In this document: positions 1-6,204 of the stretch, piece by piece | How the letters are laid out: each line of letters opens with the position of its first letter | Position numbering within the stretch: the first letter of the stretch is position 1 | Assembly: GCA_030833305.1 (NCBI GenBank) | Contig: JAURHL010000116.1 | Coordinates: 1 to 6,399, forward strand | Source: Acidimicrobiales bacterium | Lineage (GTDB): Bacteria > Actinomycetota > Acidimicrobiia > Acidimicrobiales > Ilumatobacteraceae | Direction: 5' to 3' | DNA length: 6,399 nt | The notes under the pieces: model-generated | What the model was told of the DNA's origin: nothing | The model's database searches: none | The model's input: the letters and a program-made list of their open reading frames with translations, nothing else | Made by a program: the position numbers and the translations under genes

Positions 1-516
1 AACGCCGGTGCGGGCACGTACGGCCTCATCCAGGACCATGACGTGGCGGATTGGAAGCGGATCATCGATCTGTGTCTGGTCGGCGTGTTCGTCACGCTGA
101 AGGCCACGTCGACCCACGTGAACGACGGAGGTTCGGTCATCACCATCTCGTCGCTCAACGCCATACAGCCGTCGGCCGGAATGTCGGCGTACTGCGCGGC
201 CAAGGCCGGTGTCGCCATGCTCACCCGCGTGGCCGCCATGGAGATGGGCGCCCGCGGCGTTCGCGTGAACACCATCGCTCCGGGCCTCGTGGCGACCAAC
301 GCCACCGCCGGCATGTTCGCCGTCCCCGAGGTGATTCGTCAGTTCGAGGAGAACGCCTCACTCGGTCGCCACGCCACCGCGGACGAGGTCGCTTCCGTCG
401 CCGCGTTCCTCGCCAGCGACGAGTCATCGTTCATGAGCGCCTCGTTCGTTTCGGTCGATGGTGGCGGGAACACCGGCCGCTACCCCACGTTGCCGGCGAT
501 CTTCTCGGCGCTCTGA
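1..516 (+). CDS. Short-chain dehydrogenase/reductase (SDR), C-terminal fragment cut by window start
   Basis: This is the last 171 codons of a classical SDR, a cytosolic NAD(P)-dependent oxidoreductase; the substrate cannot be told. The frame is open from base 1, so the gene starts outside the window and lacks about 85 residues, including the TGxxxGxG cofactor loop. The fragment opens with NAGAG, the remnant of the NNAG motif. The active site follows: Ser51 in the VITISS strand, then Tyr64 and Lys68 in YCAAK. The PG motif is in IAPGLVATN, and the C-terminus has the usual SVDGGGN. The position that normally holds the catalytic Asn (DVNLTG in the family) reads DLCLVG, so Cys25 replaces Asn. A GTG at 43 in the same frame is internal to the fold and is not the start. 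The gene converges on the next SDR with 2 bp between the stops. The family call is certain; the exact activity is unknown. Confidence 0.93.
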   Translation, partial: NAGAGTYGLIQDHDVADWKRIIDLCLVGVFVTLKATSTHVNDGGSVITISSLNAIQPSAGMSAYCAAKAGVAMLTRVAAMEMGARGVRVNTIAPGLVATNATAGMFAVPEVIRQFEENASLGRHATADEVASVAAFLASDESSFMSASFVSVDGGGNTGRYPTLPAIFSAL

Positions 517-528
517 GCTCAGGAGCTC
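515..528. terminator. Small stem-loop across the convergent SDR stop codons (weak terminator candidate)
   Basis: GAGCT (515-519) can pair with AGCTC (524-528) around a 4-base loop. The element is two copies of the palindrome GAGCTC separated by 2 bases, so it reads the same on both strands. It lies where a bidirectional terminator would be expected, over the stop codons of two converging genes. The stem is only 5 bp and there is no T-tract on either side. It may simply be coincidence. Confidence 0.18.
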
Positions 529-1262
529 TTCACCCCGGCCCCACCGTCGATCACGTAGGTCTCCCCGGTGATCCACGAGGCGCGATCGGAGGCCAAGAAG
601 GTCGCCAGGGCGGCGATGTCGTCGGGCACACCGATGCGACCGAGCGGAAGCGCGGCCGCGAGACGGTCGCCGTAGTTGTCGACCAACACCTTGGCGAAGT
701 CGGTCTTCACCAGACCCGGAGCGATGCCGACCACGCGTGTCGGGCCCAACTCGGCGGCCAACTGACGGGTCATGTGTATGAGGGCCGCCTTGGTGAGGTT
801 GTAGATACCCAATGCGCCCTCGGTACGCAGACCACCCACCGAGGCCACGTTGATGATCACCCCGGGACGGTCCTTCATCCCGGCGTCCCAGACCGCCTGG
901 GTCCAGAACAACGGGCCGCGCAGGTTCACCTGGAACGTCTTGTCGAACCGCGCCTCGTCCACGCCGAGCGACGGGCCGTAATAGGGATTCGTGGCCGCGT
1001 TGTTCACCAGGATGTCGATCGGGCCGAATCGCTCGATCGTGGCGGCCACACAGGCGCGACCTTGTTCGACATCGCCGGTGTTGGCGGCGTACGTCTGCAC
1101 GTCGCCCACGATGCCCGCGTCGGACACCACGTCGGGTCCGATCTTGCGCGACACCATCATCACGCTGGCGCCGGCCTCGGCGTACATCTTGGCCATGGCC
1201 AGACCGATGCCCTTGGAGGCCCCGGTGATGAGGGCAACTTTTCCGTCGAGTCGAACGTCCAT
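519..1262 (-). CDS. SDR family oxidoreductase, complete, probably NADP(H)-preferring
   Basis: A complete classical SDR of 247 residues, the normal length for the family. Order of motifs: cofactor loop TGASKGIG (13-20), NNAA (87-90), Asn113 in QVNLRG, Ser141 in NVASVGG, Tyr154 and Lys158 in YNLTK, PG motif at 182-183 followed by VKTDFA, and the C-terminal IDGGAG. The full Asn-Ser-Tyr-Lys tetrad is therefore present. Lys17 in the glycine loop and Arg39 at the end of the second strand are the basic residues that usually mark NADP(H) preference. The substrate is unknown; relatives act on 3-oxoacyl thioesters, steroids and many alcohols. The ATG at 1260-1262 has no Shine-Dalgarno, but a TANNNT hexamer lies 6 nt before it. 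The gene sits 34 bp downstream of the CNNM gene on the same strand, so it may be read with that operon, from its own promoter, or both. Confidence 0.95.
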   Translation of the reverse strand: MDVRLDGKVALITGASKGIGLAMAKMYAEAGASVMMVSRKIGPDVVSDAGIVGDVQTYAANTGDVEQGRACVAATIERFGPIDILVNNAATNPYYGPSLGVDEARFDKTFQVNLRGPLFWTQAVWDAGMKDRPGVIINVASVGGLRTEGALGIYNLTKAALIHMTRQLAAELGPTRVVGIAPGLVKTDFAKVLVDNYGDRLAAALPLGRIGVPDDIAALATFLASDRASWITGETYVIDGGAGVKSS

Positions 1263-1268
1263 GTCCCG

Positions 1269-1274
1269 AAGTTA
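1269..1274 (-). promoter_or_regulatory. Possible -10 element for a leaderless transcript of the SDR gene
   Basis: On the - strand this hexamer reads TAACTT, matching the actinobacterial -10 pattern TANNNT, and exactly 6 nt separate it from the ATG. That spacing would put the first transcribed base at or next to the start codon. No Shine-Dalgarno is visible before this ATG, which fits a leaderless mRNA. No convincing -35 box is seen, and the hexamer is short enough to occur by chance. Confidence 0.28.
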
Positions 1275-1296
1275 GTACGACGAGATGGTCGTCGAT

Positions 1297-2592
1297 TCAG
1301 TCGTCGGTCTCGTCGTCACCCGATCGCGCCACCACCTGCACCCGAACGGAACGGATACGACGGCCCTGCAACTCGGCCACCGTGAATCGCCAACCATCGA
1401 AGTCGATGTGCTCGCCGACGGCCGGAACATGACCCAGGGTGTTGAACACGAAACCTCCGATACTCTCCCACTCGTCGTCGGGAATGTCGGTGTCCAACTC
1501 CTCGTTGACTTCGGACACGCTGGTCGCGCCATCCACGATGTACTGGCCGTCATCGTGCTTCTCGATCGACTTGTGGTCCTTGTCGTACTCGTCGACGATC
1601 TCGCCGACCAATTCCTCCAGGCAATCCTCGAGCGTGACGATTCCCTCGATGCTGCCGTACTCATCGGCCACCACGGCCATGTGGTACTTCCGTGCCTGCA
1701 TGTCGCGCATCAACTGGTTCACCGGCTTGTTCTCGGGGATCACCACCGCATCGCGCATGTACATGGTCACCAACTGTGCGCCGTGACCCGTGCGTTCGGC
1801 ACGAACGAGGTCCTTGATGAAGGTGACTCCGAGAACATCGTCGTCAGGACTCAACACCGGCAAGCGCGAGAAACCGTGCTCGATCGCCACGTCCACCGCT
1901 TCGCGCACGCTGAAGGTGTCGGCAATCGTGACGATGTCGGGGAAAGGAACCATCACCTCGCGGGCCACCGTGTCGCCGAACTCGATGATCGACTCGATGA
2001 GGTCGCGTTCCTCTTCTTCGATGACCTCGTCGTTCATGGCGGCTTCCACGATGCCGAGGAGCTCCTGCTCGCTGACGAACGGGCCCTGTTCGAGACCCTT
2101 GCCCTTCACGATGACGTTGGTGAGACGTATCAGCCACCCCGACACCATTCGCAGTGGCGGGAACGACACCAAGACGTGAATTCCGCGCGCGGTACTCAAG
2201 GCGGCACGCTCCGGATACAGCACGGCATAGGTCTTGGGTACGGCCTCGGCCAGAACGAAGAACACCACCACGTTCAGCAACACTCCGACGACCACACCAA
2301 TGGGACCGAACGCCCGAGCGGCGATCACACCGGTCAAGGTCGCTTGAACGGTCTGACACACGTTGACCGACAGCAACAAGGGGTTCACCCATTTCTCGGG
2401 TTCGCCCACCAGATCCTGGAGAGCCCGGCCCTGCCGCACACCGCCTTCGGCCATGGCCGCGGCCTTGGGTTTGCTCATGCGCGACAAGCCCATCTCCGCC
2501 AGCGAAAGGAAGATCAGAACGATCAGGAGGACGAGTACGACCGCCAACAGGATCCAATCGGTCCCGGTGAACGCGGCGACGAGTGCGGTCAT
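1297..2592 (-). CDS. CNNM/CorC (HlyC-like) membrane protein with DUF21, CBS pair and CorC_HlyC domain (ybeX-like)
   Basis: A 431-residue integral membrane protein of the CNNM/CorC family, linked to Mg2+ (and Co2+) export or homeostasis. When next to ybeZ and ybeY it corresponds to the ybeX position, a gene tied to ribosome metabolism in E. coli. The DUF21 membrane domain covers about residues 10-165, with hydrophobic segments near 12-32, 70-93, 96-118 and a weaker one near 134-155. It includes the conserved AEMGLSR (32-38) and AEAVPK (115-120) motifs. A CBS pair follows, with the first CBS domain near 210-268 and the second near 275-335, ending in the family signature DEYGSIEGIVTLED (310-323). 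The CorC_HlyC domain is near 346-422, and the tail is acidic. GGAGG lies 4 nt before the ATG, and ATGA overlaps the ybeY stop by 4 nt, so translation is probably coupled. Transport of metal ions is inferred from the family only. Confidence 0.95.
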   Translation of the reverse strand: MTALVAAFTGTDWILLAVVLVLLIVLIFLSLAEMGLSRMSKPKAAAMAEGGVRQGRALQDLVGEPEKWVNPLLLSVNVCQTVQATLTGVIAARAFGPIGVVVGVLLNVVVFFVLAEAVPKTYAVLYPERAALSTARGIHVLVSFPPLRMVSGWLIRLTNVIVKGKGLEQGPFVSEQELLGIVEAAMNDEVIEEEERDLIESIIEFGDTVAREVMVPFPDIVTIADTFSVREAVDVAIEHGFSRLPVLSPDDDVLGVTFIKDLVRAERTGHGAQLVTMYMRDAVVIPENKPVNQLMRDMQARKYHMAVVADEYGSIEGIVTLEDCLEELVGEIVDEYDKDHKSIEKHDDGQYIVDGATSVSEVNEELDTDIPDDEWESIGGFVFNTLGHVPAVGEHIDFDGWRFTVAELQGRRIRSVRVQVVARSGDDETDD

Positions 2593-3191
2593 GTTCCCTC
2601 CGGAACGCTCTGGCTGAATGTCGGTGGTACCTCACCGTTCCAATGGTGGGCCTTCAGGATCTCGCGCTCGCGCGCCTGCATGGCCACGGTCTTGTCGGCG
2701 GTGTCGTGGTCCCACCCCAGGATGTGCAACACACCGTGAACGACCAGTAGCGCCATTTCGTCCTCGACCGTTCCGGCGTGGGTGGGCGCTTGTTCGACGG
2801 CCACCTCCGGGCAGATGACGATGTCACCGAGCAACAGCGGCATGTCGCCCCGATCCGGAGGCGAACGATCGGGGCCTCGGGTGCCTCCACTCGGTCCGCT
2901 CACGACCTCCAGCACCTCTCCACCGTCGATGGGGAACGACAGGACATCGGTCGGGCCGACTTCGCCCATGTGCTCGAGGTTCAGATCGACCATGTCGGAC
3001 TTCTCCACGAAGAACAACGACAGCTCGGTGCCCCCACGGACACCTTCGGCCGCCAGCGCGTGTCGTGCCAAGGTCTGCCAGCGCACCACGTCGACGACGA
3101 CGGTGGTTTGTTCGTCGGCGCAGAAGACCTCGGCATCGGTGTCGCCGCCCACCTTGGTCTTGCGTCGGAATCTGGGCGGGCCCTCAACCAT
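2589..3191 (-). CDS. ybeY: Endoribonuclease YbeY (rRNA maturation factor)
   Basis: A zinc-dependent single-strand endoribonuclease needed for 16S rRNA 3'-end maturation and late 70S quality control. The UPF0054 signature H3xH5xH is intact: His152, His156 and His162 in HGVLHILGWDH. Other family blocks are TDVLSFP (81-87) and LLGDIVICPE (120-129). I chose the ATG at 3189-3191, giving 200 residues. It overlaps the end of phoH by 8 nt, while the longer open frame upstream would run 160 bases into phoH and its residues do not look like YbeY. A GTG at 3150-3152 is an alternative start closer to the usual N-terminus. Compared with the roughly 155-residue E. coli protein there is a Gly/Pro/Arg/Asp-rich insert at about 98-117 and a C-terminal extension of about 20 residues. 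Insertions at this place are common in actinobacterial homologues. The product probably works with the PhoH protein encoded just upstream. Confidence 0.96.
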   Translation of the reverse strand: MVEGPPRFRRKTKVGGDTDAEVFCADEQTTVVVDVVRWQTLARHALAAEGVRGGTELSLFFVEKSDMVDLNLEHMGEVGPTDVLSFPIDGGEVLEVVSGPSGGTRGPDRSPPDRGDMPLLLGDIVICPEVAVEQAPTHAGTVEDEMALLVVHGVLHILGWDHDTADKTVAMQAREREILKAHHWNGEVPPTFSQSVPEGT

Positions 3192-4152
3192 TGCGATCCG
3201 TTCTCGCCGCGCGTTTCTCGTACGCGGCGACGATGTCGCCCACGATCCGATGGCGAACGACGTCACCGGCGTCGAGATGCACGAACTCCAGACCCTCGAT
3301 ACCGCCGAGAATGCGTTCGAGACCGGCCAGCCCGCTGCGGCCATCGGGAACGTCGACCTGGGTAGCGTCGCCCGTGACCACAGCGCGCGAACCGAAACCG
3401 ATGCGCGTGAGGAACATCTTCATCTGCTCGGGAGTCGTGTTCTGCGCTTCGTCGAGGATGATGAAACTGTTGTTCAACGTGCGTCCGCGCATGAACGCCA
3501 ACGGAGCCACCTCGAGCACCTGCTTCTCGTGCATCTTCTGCACGCCCTCGGTGTCCACCATGTCGTACATGGCGTCGTACAAGGGGCGCAGGTACGGGTC
3601 GATCTTGGCCATCAGGTCGCCCGGCAGGAAACCCAGACGTTCGCCGGCCTCGACCGCGGGCCGCGTGAGGATGATGCGTTGCACCTGTCGGGTCTGCAGC
3701 GCGTGCACCGCCATGGCCACGGCCAACCAACTCTTGCCGGTTCCCGCCGGTCCGATGCCGAACGTGATGACGTTGCGGCGGATGGCGTCGATGTAGCGCT
3801 TCTGCCCGGCGGTCTTGGGTTTGATCGTGCGTCCCTTGGCTCCGCGCAGGATCTCGTCGGTCAGCACCGAACTCGGGCTGGCGTCCTGGCGGACCATGGC
3901 GATGCTGCGCTTGATGACCGACTCGTCCACGTTCTCGCCCCGCTGCAACAACAGAACGAGCTCCTCGAACAGTCGGGCCACCACGGCCGAATCCGGGCCC
4001 TCGATGGACAGTTCGTTGCCCCGAGCCGAGATGTCGGTGCCGGAGAACGCGGACTCGATCAGCCGCAGATGCCCGTCACGAGCGCCCAGCAGGTTCGCCA
4101 TGAGATGCGTCCCCGGAATCACCAGGGTGGAGGTCGGAGATGGAGGCGTCAT
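3184..4152 (-). CDS. ybeZ: PhoH family P-loop ATPase (YbeZ/PhoH1-like)
   Basis: A 322-residue cytosolic ATPase of the PhoH/YbeZ family, related to the helicase-like NTPase domain and generally found next to ybeY. It is thought to act with YbeY in RNA processing. The N-terminal part (about 12-75) has the family's LLGARDGHLRLIE and ISARGNELSIEG blocks, a KH-like region. The ATPase part begins near 107 with KTIKPKT-like sequence (TIKPKT, 109-114). It has Walker A GPAGTGKS (134-141), ILTRPAVEAGERLGFLPG (161-178), Walker B ILDEAQN (232-238) and VVTGDATQVD (258-267). It ends with VVRHRIV (298-304). The length matches family members of 320-350 residues. The ATG at 4150-4152 has no clear Shine-Dalgarno; GTG (Val11) and ATG (Met18) codons shortly downstream are possible but would trim conserved sequence. 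It is the first gene of the three-gene operon. E. coli phoH itself is a different paralogue, so ybeZ is the safer name. Confidence 0.96.
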   Translation of the reverse strand: MTPPSPTSTLVIPGTHLMANLLGARDGHLRLIESAFSGTDISARGNELSIEGPDSAVVARLFEELVLLLQRGENVDESVIKRSIAMVRQDASPSSVLTDEILRGAKGRTIKPKTAGQKRYIDAIRRNVITFGIGPAGTGKSWLAVAMAVHALQTRQVQRIILTRPAVEAGERLGFLPGDLMAKIDPYLRPLYDAMYDMVDTEGVQKMHEKQVLEVAPLAFMRGRTLNNSFIILDEAQNTTPEQMKMFLTRIGFGSRAVVTGDATQVDVPDGRSGLAGLERILGGIEGLEFVHLDAGDVVRHRIVGDIVAAYEKRAARTDRNG

Positions 4153-4266
4153 TCGGTGGGTCGGCGCGAGGTGCAGGACCGGCGTCTCATCGGCACGACG
4201 TCAGCGTAATGGACGCGAGAGCCTTCCCCCATCACCGATGACGGACGTGTCGCCCGTTCGATTGCG
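4153..4266 (-). promoter_or_regulatory. Intergenic region upstream of the phoH-ybeY-CNNM operon
   Basis: This 114 bp gap separates the acrylyl-CoA reductase stop from the phoH start and is the only non-coding space ahead of the operon. The operon promoter, if separate, should be here. On the - strand the best -10 candidate is TACGCT at 4203-4208, which would give a leader of about 45 nt. I see no good -35 box, no strong Shine-Dalgarno, and no T-tailed hairpin to end the upstream gene. Read-through from the reductase gene is therefore possible. Confidence 0.4.
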
Positions 4267-5268
4267 TCAGGCGACGGTCGGACGGACCACGTAGCGCCCG
4301 GTGACCTCACCTTTCAGGATGGCGGTCAGCACGGCGTCCAACTGGTTCAGACCGATCTCGTGACCGATCCGGTCGATGCCCGCGGGCTTCAAGTCGCTGG
4401 CCAGTCGCCGCCACACCTCCACACGCTGGACCATCGGCAACTGCACGGAGTCGATTCCGAGCAGGGCCACACCGCGCAGGATGAACGGCATCACGGTGGT
4501 CGATAGCCCGGCGCCGCCCGTGAGACCACTGGCGGCCACCGCGGCTCCGTAGTGCAACTTCTTGATCACGTTCGCCAGTGTCGTGCCACCGACGCAGTCG
4601 ACGGCACCGGCGAAGGTCATGGCCCCCAATGGCTTGGGGTCCTCGACGCTCAGTTCGGCGCGGTCGATGACCCGGGCCGCTCCCAACGAGCGCAGGTACT
4701 CCTCGGCCTCCTTCTTGCCGCTCGACGCGACCACCTCGTAGCCGAGCGCGGCCAACATCGTGATCGCCATGCTGCCCACCCCACCGGTGGCACCGGTGAC
4801 CAACACCGGTCCGTCCGCCGGACGCAATCCCCTGTCGAGCAGCGCCATCACCGATTCCGCGGACGTGAAGCCACCGGTGCCGATGACCATCGCGTCGCGA
4901 GTGGAGAGACCCTCGGGCAATTCGAGAACCCAGTCGGCGGGAATCCGCGCGTACCTCGCATAGCCGCCATGATGCGCGACGCCGATGTCGTAGGCGTGCG
5001 CGATCACCTGCTGGCCCACCGCGAACCGCGACCCTCCGGAGTCCACCACGGTGCCCGCCAGGTCGACACCCGGGATGAGTGGCGAGATGCGCGCCACCTT
5101 GCCCTTGGGGGACGTGGCCAGTCCGTCCTTGTAGTTGACGCTCGACCAGTGGACTTCGACGAGCACGCCGTCGTCGGCCAGATCCTCGAGCCCGATCTCG
5201 ACCACCTCGCGGCGCGGCGCCTCCGGGTCGTTGGTGAACATGAAGGCGGGGAAACGTCCGATCGACAT
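4267..5268 (-). CDS. YhdH/AcuI-type NADPH-dependent acrylyl-CoA reductase / quinone oxidoreductase (MDR)
   Basis: A 333-residue member of the zinc-free medium-chain dehydrogenase/reductase family, closest in style to YhdH/AcuI (TIGR02823-like). Characterised AcuI enzymes reduce acrylyl-CoA to propionyl-CoA with NADPH, which detoxifies acrylyl-CoA formed from acrylate, 3-hydroxypropionate or DMSP. The N-terminal GroES-like domain has SSVNYKD (42-48), GKVARISPLIPGVDLAGTV (56-74) and HHGGYARYARIPADW (99-113). The Rossmann domain has GATGGVGSMA (159-168) and the SSGK segment (182-185) expected to contact the NADPH phosphate. FILRGVALLGIDSV (262-275) and the YVVRP end are family hallmarks. The Cys/His zinc ligands of alcohol dehydrogenases are absent, as expected. 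The ATG lacks a good Shine-Dalgarno and has TAGGTT 6 nt upstream. The gene is divergent from the luciferase-like gene across 58 bp. The family is firm; acrylyl-CoA as the real substrate is inference. Confidence 0.93.
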   Translation of the reverse strand: MSIGRFPAFMFTNDPEAPRREVVEIGLEDLADDGVLVEVHWSSVNYKDGLATSPKGKVARISPLIPGVDLAGTVVDSGGSRFAVGQQVIAHAYDIGVAHHGGYARYARIPADWVLELPEGLSTRDAMVIGTGGFTSAESVMALLDRGLRPADGPVLVTGATGGVGSMAITMLAALGYEVVASSGKKEAEEYLRSLGAARVIDRAELSVEDPKPLGAMTFAGAVDCVGGTTLANVIKKLHYGAAVAASGLTGGAGLSTTVMPFILRGVALLGIDSVQLPMVQRVEVWRRLASDLKPAGIDRIGHEIGLNQLDAVLTAILKGEVTGRYVVRPTVA

Positions 5269-5274
5269 TCCCGA

Positions 5275-5280
5275 AACCTA
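5275..5280 (-). promoter_or_regulatory. Possible -10 element for a leaderless transcript of the acrylyl-CoA reductase gene
   Basis: On the - strand this hexamer reads TAGGTT, fitting TANNNT, and lies exactly 6 nt before the ATG at 5266-5268. Transcription would start at or beside the start codon. The gap contains no clear Shine-Dalgarno, and no strong -35 box is visible in the roughly 20 bases upstream. The same spacing is seen before the SDR gene at 1262. Confidence 0.33.
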
Positions 5281-5311
5281 CCCGAGGACCTCGCGACGGG
5301 TCGCCTCCCGT

Positions 5312-5317
5312 TACCGT
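5312..5317 (+). promoter_or_regulatory. Possible -10 element for the luciferase-like gene
   Basis: TACCGT fits TANNNT and lies 9 nt before the ATG at 5327, implying a leader of only a few bases. No Shine-Dalgarno precedes the ATG. The 58 bp gap must serve both divergent genes, so the two core promoters would be almost back to back. No -35 box is recognised, and the call rests on position alone. Confidence 0.22.
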
Positions 5318-5326
5318 GGTGTCGTC

Positions 5327-6184
5327 ATGAAGGTCGGCTACACCACGATGAACACGCCGGCGGACATCGCCCCGCCGGTGTTGGGACCGTTGCTCGAATC
5401 GGCCGGTTTCGACTCCATCTGGATCGGCGAGCACAGCCACATACCGGTGTCGCGCGCGACGCCGTACCCGACCGGCGGCGACATGCCGTGGCAGTACACC
5501 ACGATGATGGACCCGTTCCTCAGCCTGATGCAGATCGGTGACCACGCCCCGTCGCTGCTCCTCGGTCTCGGCGTGGCACTCCCCCTCGAGCACGACGTCT
5601 TCGTGTTGGCCAAGCAGGTGGCCACGCTCGACGTGTTGAGCGGCGGACGCGTTCAGTTCGGTGTCGGCGTGGGCTGGAACCGCGAGGAGTTGGCGAACCA
5701 TCGCGACGTGAAGTGGTCGATGAGGTATCGCGCCCTCGCCGATTGCGTCGCCGCGTTACGGGCGTTGTGGACGAACGACGAGTCCGAGCACCATGGTGAG
5801 TGGTACGACTTCGACAAGGTCTGGAGTCGCCCCAAACCCGTTCAACGCCCGCACCCGCCGATCTGGTGCGGAACCGGCGGAAAGCTGGGAACCCAGCACG
5901 CCGTCGCGTGGGCCGACGGGTGGATGCCCCTCGACGTGACCCTCGGCGACGTGCAGAAGCGGGTGACGAAATTCCGTCAGGTGGCGTCCGAGGCCGGTCG
6001 CACCGACGTTCCCATCTCGATGGTCGCCTTCGGCGACCCGACCCTCGACACCCTGCTGCACTATCGCGATCTGGGCATCGAACGGGTCATCGTGGGCTCC
6101 GGCCGCGACGGCTGGGAGGATCCCACCGGTGTGCCCGCCTTCATCGACCGGTACGCGGCGATGATCGATCGCTTGGCATCGTGA
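5327..6184 (+). CDS. LLM class (luciferase-like) oxidoreductase, probably F420-dependent
   Basis: A 285-residue TIM-barrel protein of the bacterial luciferase-like superfamily, resembling the TIGR03619-type group of F420-dependent oxidoreductases. Such enzymes transfer hydride to or from F420 (or use FMN) on many substrates; the one here is unknown. Visible family blocks are the N-terminal AGFDSIWIGEHSHIP (26-40), LLLGLGVALPLEHDVFVLAKQ (77-97), LDVLSGGRVQFGVGVGWNREE (101-121), the RYRAL helix start (133-137) with LRALW (144-148), and RPHPPIWCGTGG (174-185). HAVAWADGWMP (191-201) and the C-terminal LGIERVIVG (249-257) follow. The ATG at 5327 was chosen because homologues start directly with the first barrel strand (MKVGYTT); the open frame runs 64 codons further upstream but there covers the divergent gene. 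The next gene starts about 20 nt after the stop, so the two are probably cotranscribed. F420 use is inferred from the family and the apparent host. Confidence 0.92.
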   Translation: MKVGYTTMNTPADIAPPVLGPLLESAGFDSIWIGEHSHIPVSRATPYPTGGDMPWQYTTMMDPFLSLMQIGDHAPSLLLGLGVALPLEHDVFVLAKQVATLDVLSGGRVQFGVGVGWNREELANHRDVKWSMRYRALADCVAALRALWTNDESEHHGEWYDFDKVWSRPKPVQRPHPPIWCGTGGKLGTQHAVAWADGWMPLDVTLGDVQKRVTKFRQVASEAGRTDVPISMVAFGDPTLDTLLHYRDLGIERVIVGSGRDGWEDPTGVPAFIDRYAAMIDRLAS

Positions 6185-6204
6185 CGGAAAGAGAGCGCAA
6201 CGCC

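Noticed and set aside
51..1385. A 444-codon + strand open frame across both SDR genes
   Set aside because: It crosses two intact SDR genes on opposite strands in another frame and yields Arg/His-rich sequence without motifs.
1285..2739. A 484-codon + strand open frame opposite the CNNM gene
   Set aside because: The translation is repetitive His/Asp/Val-rich sequence typical of an antisense shadow; the opposite strand encodes an intact CNNM/CorC protein with overlapping operon neighbours.
3192..3344. Upstream extension of ybeY by 51 codons
   Set aside because: The extension lies wholly inside phoH in a different frame, and its residues do not resemble YbeY; the ATG at 3189-3191 gives the usual short overlap.
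2782..4209. A 475-codon + strand open frame opposite phoH and ybeY
   Set aside because: It is antisense to two well-conserved genes, its translation is rich in His/Arg/Asp with no recognisable domain, and such frames are expected opposite high-GC genes with strong third-position bias.
4153..4266. Riboswitch, small RNA or strong terminator in the gap before phoH
   Set aside because: I looked for long stems, T-tracts and known riboswitch-like conserved blocks and saw only very short pairings.
5135..5326. Upstream extension of the luciferase-like gene by 64 codons
   Set aside because: It runs antisense through the start of the divergent reductase gene; homologues begin with the first barrel strand encoded from 5327.
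4307..5701. A 464-codon - strand open frame across the reductase and luciferase-like genes
   Set aside because: It overlaps two genes with clear family motifs and is itself Arg/Gly-rich without any domain; it is a frame shadow.
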